Of a stretch of DNA of 64,000 nt, positions 12,641-25,269 are shown in pieces. Every line of letters starts with the position of its first letter. Within the stretch, counting starts at the first letter, position 1. The translations under genes and the position numbers were made by a program. This DNA is from Petrosia ficiformis (Eukaryota; Porifera; Demospongiae; Haplosclerida; Petrosiidae), in contig OX345636.1 in assembly GCA_947044365.1 (NCBI GenBank), positions 10,312,001 through 10,376,000 on the forward strand, given 5' to 3'. The notes beneath the pieces were generated by a model, which had not been told where the DNA came from, searched no databases, and saw only the letters and a list, made by a program, of their open reading frames with translations.

Positions 12641-15600
12641 AACTCCTGTAACCAAACCTGGGTTAAGTTAATTATTAATTTTTATAGTGTAGCACTGTAT
12701 TAATAATTAAATGTTGTCAGATATATATTATTTATTCTTCCCAGCTGGTTCTGATTACAGAGGTATATTGAATGCATAGCATAGTATTTGATATCAGGAA
12801 TGTCAGACTGGATATTGAAGTATGAAGTATCTATTCCCTGCCATTAAAATTTATTATCAGGCTATATGAGAACAAAGCCCACATACATGTACTAATGATA
12901 TCCACTTGTATACATGCATAAAGGCAACCCACTTTGTAAGCTCACTGTACAAGAAACTGGCAGCGTTTATTTTTCCCTCCATAATCAGAACCATCCTACT
13001 GACAATAATTGTTGATTAATTATGAAGTACACTTGTTACAACATAACATGTAGTGCTTTAATTATTGCACTCTAATCTATCTTATCAAACCTAATTAACC
13101 TATACAAATTGGGAGGTGTGTATAGGAGGTACTAGGTGTTTATATAGGTCTGTTGAACAGAATCCTTAATCTGCTAAATGCTATTCTCCATGATATGTCA
13201 ATAATCACATGATTATAGTGTAACTTTATAATATTATACTTATTAGTGTTGAGCAAGATCAGAAATTTGAATTTTGATATGATATTGAGTACTATACTAA
13301 TACTTGAGAATGGGCATGCACACAAAGCACATGTTTACTTTTACTGGAGTGGTGTATGTGAATGAGATAAAGGTGGCAAGGATGTAGTATATAGTATCAG
13401 TATCAAACATTATTGATACTTAGAGGTGTATTTGATATTAAAAATTATAGAAAAGGCTTGAAGTGTCGTGTACATGTAGTTGCTATCAGTATCACCTATC
13501 ACTAACAATTATTATAATCCATTATTATATCAGGCTATGTGAGTTCTTTATACTATATCGACTTGTATGCAATTGTAATGTTTACAATTACAGTACAGCA
13601 TTAATTAAAATAATAAGTGATCTATGAGTGTACATATTTAATCAAGAACCATCCCAGTAGGAAGCCTCTGCATGTGATCAAAGACCAGTATACATAATTA
13701 ATCAAGAACCATCCCAGTAGGAAGGCTCTCTGATGAAGACCAGTGTACATAATTAATCAAGAACCATCCCAGAAGGAAGGCTCTGGTTTAAAAAGCCATA
13801 GGTAAAATGCGGCTGTGTCTGTTCATATACTATTGTACATACACTATTGAAACCTTTGTTATACATTATGTAATCTGCCATCTGTGAATCAAACATATAC
13901 TATATAAGAGGGAGGTGTATATATGAGGTACTATAGTGTTTATATAGCTCTGTTGTTGACGTTTTGTGCCTCTCAGATGTGATATATAGCATTTGTTTTA
14001 TTTGACATAATGTTAATTGACAACAAAGGAGGAAGTTCGGTAAAATAAAATTGCAGATGACTGGTTATTCTCACTATTCGGGAGCTGTTCATGCATGCAT
14101 TATCATAATTTACAATTTTCAAAAGACAAAATTCATACTTTTTCATGCACATCCAAAGATTAAGACAAAAATTGATTATACATTGCTACCAGGTAGTAAG
14201 TGCTGTAATGTTAGAAACCTGAAACATAAACAACAGAACGGATAAATTTTTTATGAATGAAGTTAACTTTTCTTATTAATTAAGTTTTGTTGGCTTCCTT
14301 TAAAATAGGGAGCATTTCAAGAGATTATAATGCTTGTTAAAAATGAAAACAAAATTCCAGAGCCATGCAAGTCATATACAGACATATAATCATCTCTGCA
14401 TACTACACACACTTTAACACTTGCACATGTGCAATTGTACAATCCAAATAATCTTGTGGATGTGTTCGAGGTCTGCCTGTTTTAGCAGAACAGATCAGTG
14501 ATGACTAAAAAATTTAACCTTTAATCATTTGTGCTGAAAAACCAAATGAATGAAGTTTTCAAACTTTATCCCAGCCATAGTACAAAGTTTGTACTACAAA
14601 CATGTACATGGCTAATTAAACTGTACATGTGGGATTATACTATCAAACACACCTGGACTCTCCTTCTGTTGGGCTACCTTGATCACATGATACTGTGGTT
14701 TATCAGGTGCATCATGACAACTAAGATGAACAAGATATACATGTACCTGAAATGAATTACAAAGTAAAGGTCATTAATATTTACTTTCAAAATTGATAAT
14801 AATGTCTTTGGTTTTTCATAACTATTGTTCTTCCTATTCTTTTTGTCATTTCACTCTATATGTATTATAGTCTCTGCATACAATATTATCATAATTAGAA
14901 TTTAATGGATTTCATTCCTATTTATTAATACAATCACTACATTGAATTACTTTGCAAAGTCGTTAATATAATTATATTAGGAGTGTACCTTAGAGTGGAG
15001 TGGGGTATGTACACACATCATCAATAACTATTATCATAGTAAAGCAGAGGAGGGAAAGGCCTGGGATTTACCCTACTATAAAAATATAATTTTATATTCC
15101 ATACAGGATTATCAATTGATAATGATCTTCAGAAATTCAGGACACGTCTTCACATTCACTCGGCTATAAGTAATTCATGGACTAATTATAATAGTTATTA
15201 ACATTCGCCCGTGAGGGTTACAATGTTGTAATAGAATTAATTATAATGATCATTATTTTTATTGCATGGTGACCAAAGGGATTAGTAATAATTAAAAGGG
15301 GACTTCTATATCTAGGGGAGACTCAGGGTCCTAGAATTAAGTGACCTAGGGACTTGTAATCATAGTATCAGATGTCGCTCAGGACATATACATGTAGCTA
15401 ATCCTAGGATTACAAGTACCTCGGACGACTAATCCTAGGAATAAGTGTCCTAGGGGACACAAATAAGGGGAGACAAAAAATACTATGACATCAGTATAAA
15501 TCCAATACTACACTTCAAGCCATGTGTATCAGGTGAGAGAGATGTGTAGAATGGGCCTAAAGTTTCCAAACTGTCTCCGTAGTTCTATACTAAGACTTTA

Positions 15601-16867
15601 TTCATACTTTTAAGTAAATCGTATAAATATCGTACATTGAAAAGACTAGTACTCATAACACTGAACTATGCATTCCTTAAAATATCCAATCCCAAGAAGT
15701 TAAATCATTCAATTAAAAGTCAAATAAGAAGAGTGGCACCCTAAATTTTAGACCGTGCCAAATTATTTTAACATGCAACATCTAAGCTACAAACCTTCTG
15801 AGGCTAAAAAAGTGCTGACCATTAAACTGCGACAGAAACTCAAAACCTACTCAGACATCATCTTTAGCTTGCTTACTATGGTAGTGAGTGCCATTCCCCA
15901 CCTACCTCCATTTTTTTCCTTCAGTCAGTGGAAATAGAAGGGGTGGGGCTCCTGTATACATGATAATCACGTGATGTAAGTCATAGTCTCATGTGGCTAA
16001 TGTATTGCTAAATTGAGGGGAAACTGTGATGGAATTTGTTTCAGGCAGGAATGTACTAATTGTCTGTGTGAGTGGGATTTTGAACAACATTTATAGCTTT
16101 ACAATTTGAAAACACTCAGAATTCTAACTTACTTTGTTGATAGAAAATATTCTAAGAAAGCCACAGATACCAGAATGGTTGTTCGTTATTGCAGAAATAC
16201 AGCAAGGCGAATGTTTGAATATTCTGTAGTTTGTGGTGAAAGTCATGTGACCAAACAAATCTTCCAGCACAAAAAACAAAATGTTTGAATATTCTGTAGT
16301 TTTGTGGTGAACGTCATCTGACCAAACAAATCTTCCAGCACAAAAAAACAAAATCTGTCAGTTTCCCCAGATGTTTTCTGATTTTAGCAATACGTCGGCT
16401 GCGCGAGACTATATAAGTCAAGACATTTCCATTACCTTAAACACAAAATAGTTATACAATCAAAATTCACCTGAAAACTGCTCCACAATGATTTATAGTT
16501 TTATATCCTCTTTGCGTCTTTGGGAATAGGTGAGTAAAAAAATCATACATCAAACATGAAGGTGAATGTCACTAGGGCCTTCCATATATACCAGTTTGTG
16601 TAAGGTAACATCAATCATATTAGAGAATAATGCATCCATTCAAAATTTGAAGAGTATATATATATATATCCTTGCATACTTCTGCATAATTTGTGTTTAT
16701 ACCGTGTACATAAACGATCGCAGTGGAGTGAATCCAATAAAACTGTTGACTGTTGAGGAGTGAGGACTGGCCAGGAGACTGCTCAGTCGCTCCTATAGAC
16801 AAAATCCTCAGTGAGCCATGATGGGCTTGGAGATTGCTGTGGCAGCTGTGCATCTATCGTAGGAGAG
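12641..16867. other. Gene-poor interval with local repeats
   Basis: No recognisable coding exon. Present are a three-unit tandem repeat at 13629-13791 containing AATCAAGAACCATCCCAG, a dispersed repeat at 14640-14800 (relatives at 38887-39050 and 39863-40028), a CCTAGG-rich patch at 15315-15460, and a two-unit direct repeat at 16206-16354 containing TGTTTGAATATTCTGTAG. Confidence 0.5.
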
Positions 16868-19611
16868 ACTAGCCATTGGGTACAGACCGTTATCATCTTG
16901 TAAACACCCGCATATCTCCGTGTATCCAAAATAATAAAAGACACACCTATAATTAATTATTCATCTTTTTTCCCGCCAGCGCTTAAATTCAAAATAATTT
17001 GCTAGAAAGCCTGCATCCATTGCCATCCAATTGATAATCTTCTTTACTACCTACTTCCACTGTAAGTATTTCTGAACAGTTTGTTTAAATTTCATTACTG
17101 TTACTGTTTAAGTTTACTATTTATTCATAATTATTATAATCAGTTTTTAATGTTAATTCATAATAATAATCATTATCATAATTATTTGTTTATGTGTATA
17201 TATATTAATTATTTTTTGTTACTGATCATTGTATCATAGTATACTACAATATAATAATTTTAAAATAAAAGTTGTTCTAACAACTACCATGGCAAGTTGT
17301 AATCCACCACGAACTGCATGTCCATACTGTACAAAAACATTTGCATTCCGAAGTGGCTTATCACGACACATAAAGAAAGATCACTCTGAGAAAAAAGAAG
17401 CAACTGATAGTCTTGGATGTAATCTATGTGACTCTAGGTTAGTTTATTGTCATAACATGTAACTTAGCCTCACTTATAATAATTTAGGTTTCCAACAATT
17501 TCAAATTTGATGACACATATTCAAAAAGATCATCAAATAGAAGTACATAATGAATAGTGTCATTTTGCAAATCTTCAAGAGTTCACTACATGGAAAAAAA
17601 AAGAAGATAGAAGTAAATCATACTTTGTACAGCATTCTTCAAGTAGGGTATATGGTGCTATGAAATACTGGTATCTGTATTGTAATAGATCTGGAAAGGT
17701 TCGAATCCGAGGACAGGGTAAGCCCAATTAAAAGTACAAGGTTCATGTAATACAGGACTGTCATGTATTGCCCACATGAAAGTAATGCAAGACACAATAA
17801 CAGGGGTTATTATGGTTGAATACTGTTCAACCCATAATAGCCATTCTGTCCAACTTTAAACAACAAGGGGTTGAACAAACAGAGGATATGAATGATTTAG
17901 GCAAAAATGATTTTTTACTAGTATTACAAACCGAATTTCAAAAGGATGCCATGAAAAAATATGGAACCAAAGCTATTTTAATGGATGCTACACATGGCAC
18001 GACACAGTATGAGACTTCCAACTCATAACTATCGTAGTGATAGATGACTATGGGGAAGGGTTGCCAGTGGCATGGGCAGTGAGTAACAGAGAAGATGTTA
18101 CATTATTAGTGCAATTTTTAAAAGCAGTACGTGCACAGGTTGGACAACGTCAAACTGACTATTTCATGTCAGATTGCGCCGAGCAATATTTTAATGCATG
18201 GTGTAGTGTATTTGGTTGTGAAAAAACCAAAAAATTACTGTGTATTTGGCATGTTGATCGTGCATGGCGATCTGCTCTTAATGAGCATATTACTAACAAG
18301 CAACAGAGGGTAGAAATTTATCATCACCTTCACGTTTTATGTGGTGTACGAGCAACTACAAAAAGTAGAGAAAGGAAAAATGACACACAGAAAAACCGAA
18401 ATATATAAAAGACACAAAGCTGCAATAGAGTTAGAAAAGCAATCCATACAAGTTCTTCAATACCAAGAAAATGTATGGAGAATTAACAATAAGGGGAACC
18501 AGTATACCCTAGAAATACTACGAAAAGAGTGTTCGTGTCAACTTTATTGCTCAATGTGCAAAGCATGTATCCACATGTATTCATGCACATGCATGGATGC
18601 AACCATACATAACACTGTGTGCAAACATGTGCATTTTCTACACATGTCAATATATAAAGATGTTTATCAAGATGACAGTAAAGTTGAACACATACATGTA
18701 GCTAATAGTGATGAGGATATGATCGTTGAAGAAGTAGAGGGAATTGAAACATATAATAGCAAAAGTGAACCTGAGAAAGAAGTTCACAATGATCATGACC
18801 AGATGAAACCATTAGAGTTTAATACACAAGAGTATTTTTCACATGTGCTACAAGCTGACTTAATTACTGATCTTACTACATGCAACAGTAATGTGGAAGA
18901 CTTGACTCACAAAATCCAATCTTTAGTACAACCGTGTAACGATATCGACACTCTTACAACAGTTAAGCAACATCTTCAATCAGCCATTTCAGTTCTTGAA
19001 GCCAAACATCTTTATCCAAAAGAAGATCATTTCACACCCACAATACCTCCAGCACCTAATTCAAATCATGAAAAGCAACCATGTTTCTTCTCTACTAAAA
19101 GTAAAAGAAAAATTACATCAAAAAGATGGGCAAAACCTTCAAAAGATGAAGTAGATGAAGTAAAATCAAAACTAATGAATTCTGAAATTAAAATATGTGG
19201 GAAGTGCTGGAAAGAGGAGGACACTAGCAATCATGACACTGAAATACCATGGATTCAGTGTGACATTTGCGAACTTTGGATTCATGTCTCCTGTCACATT
19301 GACAATGAAATTGATATGGAAGGACAATATATATGCGAAAATTGTCACATTATTAATTAATCTGATTATATAATCACTTACTATGATAATTATTTAACAG
19401 TAATTTTAGACTGTTACACTGACAAATAAACTTACTTCAAGGTAGATATGAAAGGAATAAACTCAGCAGAATACATCCTTTAATGAAATTTTAATTATGT
19501 GCAAGGGTTAAAAAATTAAAAAGGTTAATAAAAAAAATTATGTCCAAGGGTTAAAAATTATAATTATGCGGAAGTATTCAAAATGGTAACGGTCTGTACC
19601 TAATGGCTAGT
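16868..19611 (+). mobile_element. Mutator-like element (MULE), decayed, with TIRs
   Basis: Terminal inverted repeats run about 16868-16912 and 19568-19611: the outer 27 bases differ at two positions (left TAGCCATTGGGTACAGACCG, right CGGTCTGTACCTAATGGCTA) and weaker similarity continues inward. A transposase gene with several breaks fills the interior. No convincing 9-bp target duplication is visible at the edges. The right TIR supplies an ATG that runs into the RecQ-like fragment next to it. Confidence 0.8.
17289..19360 (+). pseudogene. MULE transposase: C2H2 fingers, DDE core, SWIM, PHD
   Basis: Exon 17289-17437 encodes a C2H2 finger (CPYCTKTF then HIKKDH) and the start of a second (CNLCDS). 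After an intron the second finger finishes from 17488 (HIQKDH), followed by a TAG at 17555-17557. The transposase core follows in pieces: MDATHGT near 17980, VIDDYGEGLPVAWAVS at 18037, MSDCAEQYFNAW with IWHVDRAWR to 18270. These match the MULE transposase domain, whose first two acidic residues are the D of MDATHG and of MSDC. A frame change near 18330 leads to a 339-residue frame with a SWIM-type zinc motif (CTC..CKHVH) and a C-terminal PHD finger (CGKCW through WIQCDICELWIH to CENC), stopping at 19360. Stops and shifts show that it is dead. The PHD fusion is unusual. Confidence 0.85.
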
Positions 19612-19797
19612 AAGTGTGAGATGGAGTGTGCAGAATATTCTTGTAGGAGTATGGGTTACAGAGCGCTGAAAAAGGAGCAAAGACTAGTGATATCAGCGTT
19701 CATGAGTGGCAGAGATGTTTTTGCTGTGTTGCCAACCGGGTATAGCAAAAGCCTGTGTTTTGCTCTCTCGGACTTATTGTGTTCACGGCATTTTTAA
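19603..19797 (+). pseudogene. RecQ-like helicase N-terminal fragment
   Basis: An open frame of 64 residues carries GYRALKKEQRLVISAF (motif 0-like Q motif region), GRDVFAVLPTG and a Walker A variant PTGYSKS in which the usual G before K is S. This is the start of RecQ-type DEAD/DEAH helicases; the rest of the domain is absent. Its ATG lies in the MULE right terminal repeat. Two other RecQ-like fragments occur at 37407-37820 and 43441-43597, all on +. Confidence 0.65.
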
Positions 19798-21180
19798 GTT
19801 TTGATAAAAGATTTGCTTTTGATGTGACAAAACTATTGTAGCTATTCCTACAATTCCGACACATAAAACTACCATCATCTAACAGATAATTGCGCTATAT
19901 AGCAGGATTATTAATCCTCCTCTTCCTATCATTATAACCAGTGTCACTGTGCCTCTCCAACCTACTTGCATAATAATAGTATACAGTGAAACCTCTGTTA
20001 GCGGACACCTCTCTAATTGTGTATATATAATTATAATTATATATAATTATATATTATAGTTATATATATATATATACACCATAGTTAAAAGAAACATCAA
20101 AGAGCCGACAGGGCATATATATGGCATATATCCCCAACCACAGGGCAGTTATACAACCGCAGGGAAGTTATACAACCACATCAAAGTTCGTTCACAAGTA
20201 CAGCATTATGACGTCATGGTTTTGCACATGCACAGTCACCGAAAGTCTAAAGAGAATGAAGGCTATGAAGCGAGTAAACACACAAAAGAAGCTCTATTTG
20301 TCTCTTAAAAAAAGAAAAAAAGAACCAATAGATGGGCGTTTCTCCCAGGAACTATTCGTTTGATTGCCCCATATCGCTGCCGAAAGTGTAAGTTGTGTAG
20401 CCTGTTACTCGTGTCCATTGTCCTGTTCTTCTTTGATGTTTCTGTTACAGGGTAACTGTAGTTGCTCTCGGAGAAAGATCGGAGTTTGATAGTGCCTAGA
20501 AAGGTAGATTTTATGGTTTCACTGAAAAGCTACAAAATTCAGCTTTCTTCAGCCTCTTGTAACTATAAAAGTAAAATGAATTTGCAGAAAACGGCTTCGT
20601 AACTTTTCTCAAAATACATTGTACTTGGTGCACGCCATGTATGGTGGGCGTGGCTTTCGTGGTTTTGTACTTATGTTAATTGGAAAAATGGAGATTTTAT
20701 ATATGTTTTATCAATTCCAGGAAACTATAAAGGTGATTAAAAGATATGAAGGTTGGTATTACATCCAATTTTACTCATATTATATATATTATATTGTATT
20801 TTGAAAGTGATTGGAGTCGCATCCGCCCACTCCCTAGTACCACCTTAATGGCTGCTATTGTAACTTAGTTTATGTACTTTAAAGAACACAATTAGACTTT
20901 TTGATTGTTGAATAGAAGTTCTTCACACCTTATGAATCATTTCTTGATTGTTTGAATGTGAAAACATTTGGGCCCAATAATTATACCCCTGGGTGGGTGT
21001 GGCTTCCAAAAGATACAGAATGGAACCAGATTGTATGCAGCAAGAGATTAGAAACTGATTGGAGTAGCATCCGCTCACGGAAAAGACTACAATAAACAGC
21101 TGCTAATTAACATTCATTATAGTGGGCGACTGGGCGTAGTTTTGAACCCAAATTTGTAATGAATGATTTAAAATTTCATA
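19798..21180. repeat. Dispersed repeats, no gene
   Basis: About 20440-20830 is repeated directly at 60310-60700 (GTAACTGTAGTTGCTCTC, CAGCTTTCTTCAGCCTCTTG). About 20960-21060 is repeated inversely at 60130-60240 (GGATGCTACTCCAATCAG type sequence). A short TA-rich tract sits at 20015-20080. Confidence 0.7.
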
Positions 21181-21185
21181 CAGAG

Positions 21186-21311
21186 GATTTCAGTTCCGTT
21201 GACATAATTATTTCGTTCCGTAACCACACCCTCCTTATAATAGTACATAATTTTATATGGAGGGTGTGGTTACGGAACGGAATAATTGTGTCAATGGAAC
21301 TGAAATCCCAT
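21186..21311. mobile_element. Foldback MITE, ~50-bp arms
   Basis: GATTTCAGTTCCGTTGACA through CCACACCCTCC is followed after ~20 bases by its inverse, GGAGGGTGTGGTTACGGAAC to GGAACTGAAATC. Near-perfect hairpin, non-coding. Confidence 0.8.
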
Positions 21312-21683
21312 TGCAAAATACCGTAATCGTAGAAAGTTTCGAGCACTAAATTTTCGATGATTTTCCATTTTTCCTTCAAAATTTAATTTCATTGGATTAC
21401 TATTCGTGCATTTCTACTTCTTCTATTTCTGGACTGAACAAACCACTATCCACAGTTTTAGATGAACAGGCTCCATTCGAGATAGTAAATACATGTACTT
21501 ATAAAGCGCCATTTATCAGATTCAACAGTCGCTTAAACACTTGATCAATTGAACACGATACAACACGTGGACAAGGCTCAAAGGTCAATATAATAGTAAA
21601 TTTCGTGGTTTTACCTTCACTGCGAAATTAACGAAAATTAAACCACTCCGAAAATTTCTACGATTACGGCACTTGCAATTGAT

Positions 21684-21824
21684 AGTATACAGTTGATTGC
21701 AGTTGCATTTGAACATTGCGGATTGCGTGCCCGTCATACATGCAATCCGCCAATGTTCAAATGTTTACATTGTGTATGCAATCCGGTTCAAACGCAACCT
21801 CAATCGACTGTATACTTTATATTA
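21684..21824. mobile_element. Foldback MITE with GTATACAGT ends
   Basis: GTATACAGTTGATTGCAGTT at the left is mirrored by CAATCGACTGTATAC at the right. Nested inside are GAACATTGCGGATTG and its inverse CAATCCGCCAATGTTC. Confidence 0.75.
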
Positions 21825-22509
21825 TACCGTATTAAGTGCACCTATCAAAATTTTAATTCACGAAAATAATTATGACACTTCAAAATTTACAAAAACTGAA
21901 AATTTTTTATTGCCTATTACATTTTCAATGGCGGAAGATGGCGGATAAGCGCCTTGTAAATACCGCTCAATGGAACAGCCAGTATACACAATCAGGAACT
22001 GGTATAGGTTGCAACACACACTTGAGATATCACTTTGTAGCTACATAAGTGCACCACATAAAATTTTGCTATCACCTTGCAGGGGTGTAGCTAGGAATTT
22101 AAAAAGGGGTTTCCTCCCCCTTTTGACCACACCCATTAATTAGCGATTCATACGATTATTAAATAAGCCGAACAAATCCAAAAGAACTCATTTTTGCTGA
22201 CACGTGGTCAGCTATCATGTATGCATTATGCATGCACTTTCACTATACCTAATGGGGCGGGGCAGCACCACGTCCTTTGCGTTTGCAATGCAATGCGCCC
22301 GCGAGCCCCACCCCTTCTTGGATAAAAGGGGGTTTCCGGGCAACGAGGAAACAACTAAGCTACGCAACTGCCTTGGAGAAAAATGTAAGTTTTTAAAATT
22401 TACCTCAATACTAAAACCAAGCGGTAATATACAGAAAGATTACTCAAACATTTGATCCGTGTCAAAGGATTTCTGGGCAGTTCTAAATCATAGTATATTT
22501 TATATAAAT

Positions 22510-22660
22510 CATGTTTAGTTGGCGTTTATGCCAGATATACCACCTGCTAGTGTTCAGAGGTTTATGTGAATATACTCATCAGCCCTTCCAGCCTGAGGTT
22601 ATATCCACATAAACCTCCTTCACATCAGGTGGTAGGTATATTCGGCACATACACCTCTTA
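22510..22660. mobile_element. Foldback element
   Basis: GCCAGATATACCACCTG plus AGAGGTTTATGTG is mirrored by CACATAAACCTCCTTCACAT plus GGTGGTAGGTATATTCGGC. Non-coding hairpin. Confidence 0.65.
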
Positions 22661-22850
22661 ACCATGGTTTATATATTTATTCATTATAAATATAATTATG
22701 TAGATTACATGTTATATACATACTACACAGCAACAAAGAAACAAAACTATTTAGCTACTACAGAAATATCAATATCTCAATGATATTATTATTGATATGT
22801 ATTGCACATTGATCGCTTATCGTTATGTAAATGATTATTATGTTAACATA

Positions 22851-23045
22851 ATTTTGCTCAATTGATAGTATCTTAATATTCAGTGACTATAATGATTTGT
22901 ATTATAAATATAAAATTGCACTCCTCTCTTGACAGCCAAGTTATATTCAAAATACTTGGCTGTCAAAAGAGGAGTGCAATTTTATATTTATAATACAGAT
23001 CATTATAGTCACTGAATATTAAGATACTATCAATTGAGCAAAATT
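22851..23045. mobile_element. Near-perfect palindrome, ~90-bp arms
   Basis: Arms 22851-22941 and 22954-23045 are almost exact inverse copies around a 12-base loop (AGCCAAGT / ACTTGGCT at the centre; ATTTTGCTCAATTGATAG / CTATCAATTGAGCAAAAT at the ends). The near identity suggests a young insertion or ongoing conversion. Confidence 0.85.
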
Positions 23046-23911
23046 TGATGTTAGTATCTTTGCTCACTTATACTATAGTGATATATATAGAATGTTTTGC
23101 ACAAATAAGTGGTCAGAGAAGTGATCATAACAACTGTAATTCTCACTGCTATTACACACAAATTATACTATAATTATAATTGATGACAATATTAATCAAT
23201 TGCAATACTTAATTATTATTAGAATGTTAACAGTAGAGTGACTATAACAGAACGAAATAGACCATTACAAAATGGAAGTTAGTATTCACTAATTGTTGCA
23301 TTGTAATATGTAGTTGATTAGTGTTGATTGCATTGAGAATCATAATAATTATATACGATCATGAAAAACTCCAATAATTAGTGAAAACCTTTATTATGTT
23401 AAGGATCACTTATTAACTAGGCTCGTTTTAAAGCCGGCAGCCCAATTAAAAGCAGGCTAACCAGATTTAAATCTGGCCAAATCCGGTGAATATCTCCTAA
23501 AATATGGAGATATATATGAAGATATATGCATGATGCTAACGTTCTCTCCCTAATGGCTAGTACAGAATCTGTGAGACAGACATGCATCTGTGAGTTTGAT
23601 AAGTATAGCTTAAACTGTAAATAGAAATAGTTGTTTAAATCTCCTAAATGCAACTACCATCACCACCACAGAAAGGTCGGTCAGAATTATTATGTAAGAT
23701 GCAAATTAAACCCAAGACTTGACTCTGCTTCCATGCATGTTAACACTGCAGTCCTATGTAAACTAATTACTGTATACTGAAGGTCATATACACATAATGT
23801 AGGTTATGGGATTACAATTTCCTTGGTACATCAAAGTATATCTGTATAGTTGCCCACATGCCATGCCATGATATATTACTGATTATATAATTGCATGATC
23901 TAAGTTCAGAT

Positions 23912-24060
23912 GATACCATGTAATTTCTTAACAAGATTCAAATCAGGAAATTCATGATGACATTATACACCAGCTTGTATATGTAATGCTTCCATTCATC
24001 ACATCTTTGATGAAATTGGAAATATGGTTAGCACACTTGTGAACATGATTCAACATTAAA
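23912..24060 (+). pseudogene. Processed or duplicated copy of the last GATD3-like exon
   Basis: The block matches 7842-7993: the same intron end (ACAAGATTCAAATCAG), then the exon with small deletions, and the matching tail GTGAACATGATTCAACAT. Deletions shift the frame, so it cannot encode the C-terminus. Because intron sequence is included, it is a DNA-level duplication rather than a retrocopy. Confidence 0.8.
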
Positions 24061-25269
24061 CTTAATGAAGATACTCTATAGCAATAGTGACTTCACCCTC
24101 ACTTTTTTTTCCTTTGCTGTGCACTTACATAAATTACACTCATTTACCAATAGAAACTTTATTGTGTGTTTGTTTGAACCAGGTCAGCATAAACAAAAGA
24201 GTGTGAAGATTCCTCATTCCTTATATAAATTTCTACCCTCTTGTGTTGTAACAGGATGTCTGCTGTATCTACAAATCAATACCTTACCTAATGTTGAAAA
24301 TTATGGCTATTATATAATTACTGGGAACCATGCCCAACCATTGGTATTGCAAATTTCAGCCAAAAAAGTATCTCAATGAAATTGTTATGAACTTTGAAAT
24401 AATGGATGGTCCTTTCATGGGGTAGAAAAAGCAAGCTTTGCTAACTGTCCACCCAAGTACTTCAATACACAATAATTATATTAATATTAATGTTTCAATT
24501 AAGATTATTGATATTCGTTGGGCATATTACAAATATAGATCACTTATTGTTACATAAGATTATATGTGATATAAAGTGGCTAATTATCTGGCACTTCGAT
24601 ACCTTCTTCATTGTTAACAGCTTTGCTGTGAAATGAGGTATTTTTGTATAGAAAGGCTTTGAACACATTTTTGGACAAACGACTGGTGTTTATCATGATT
24701 GAGAGAATTCCTCAGATGAGAAGCTGAATGCTTACTTCAGTGTCACCACCAGATTACAACTATACTGCTGTTGGACACACGTTCAGCTATACATATTCTT
24801 GTGAGTTGCATGGTGGTCCAGTCTGCAACTCAACTGTAGACACCATCGATCAACTTCTATCACCATTGTAGTGTTGTTTTAGTTAACTATAACTAAATTA
24901 CAGGTCTATTGCAAGAAAAATTGGCCAATAATTAGTTTAGTTAACTAAAACTAAAACCCTTTTATATAGTAAGCCTAATATTATTTTAGTTAATTAAACT
25001 ATAACTAAACTAAGTTTGAGAAACTAAGCATACTATAACTATAACTATAATTGGACTAAAACAACATACATACTTGAAGCGTGCAATAACTATATATAAT
25101 ATTGTCTTATATAACCACCATTGTTGTGTTGAATTCATTCTTAGCATTTTGTTATTACAATTATTACATTAATTTTCCTACATGTCTTTATAAAAATAAT
25201 GTTACTACAATTAAAGTGTCTCATGAACAAAGTGTTCTACAACATATTTACAGCGTTTAGTTATTTCAT
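24061..25269. other. No gene recognised
   Basis: A 104-codon open frame at 24065-24379 shows no family motif. TTAGTTAACTATAACTAA-type low-complexity repeats run from 24880 to 25070. Confidence 0.45.

Noticed and set aside
20121..20363. 80-codon frame
   Set aside because: Repetitive CCACAGGGCAGTTATACAAC-type sequence and a poly-Lys end; no family motif.
24065..24379. 104-codon frame after the stray GATD3-like exon
   Set aside because: No recognisable motif or splice context; left as unassigned sequence.
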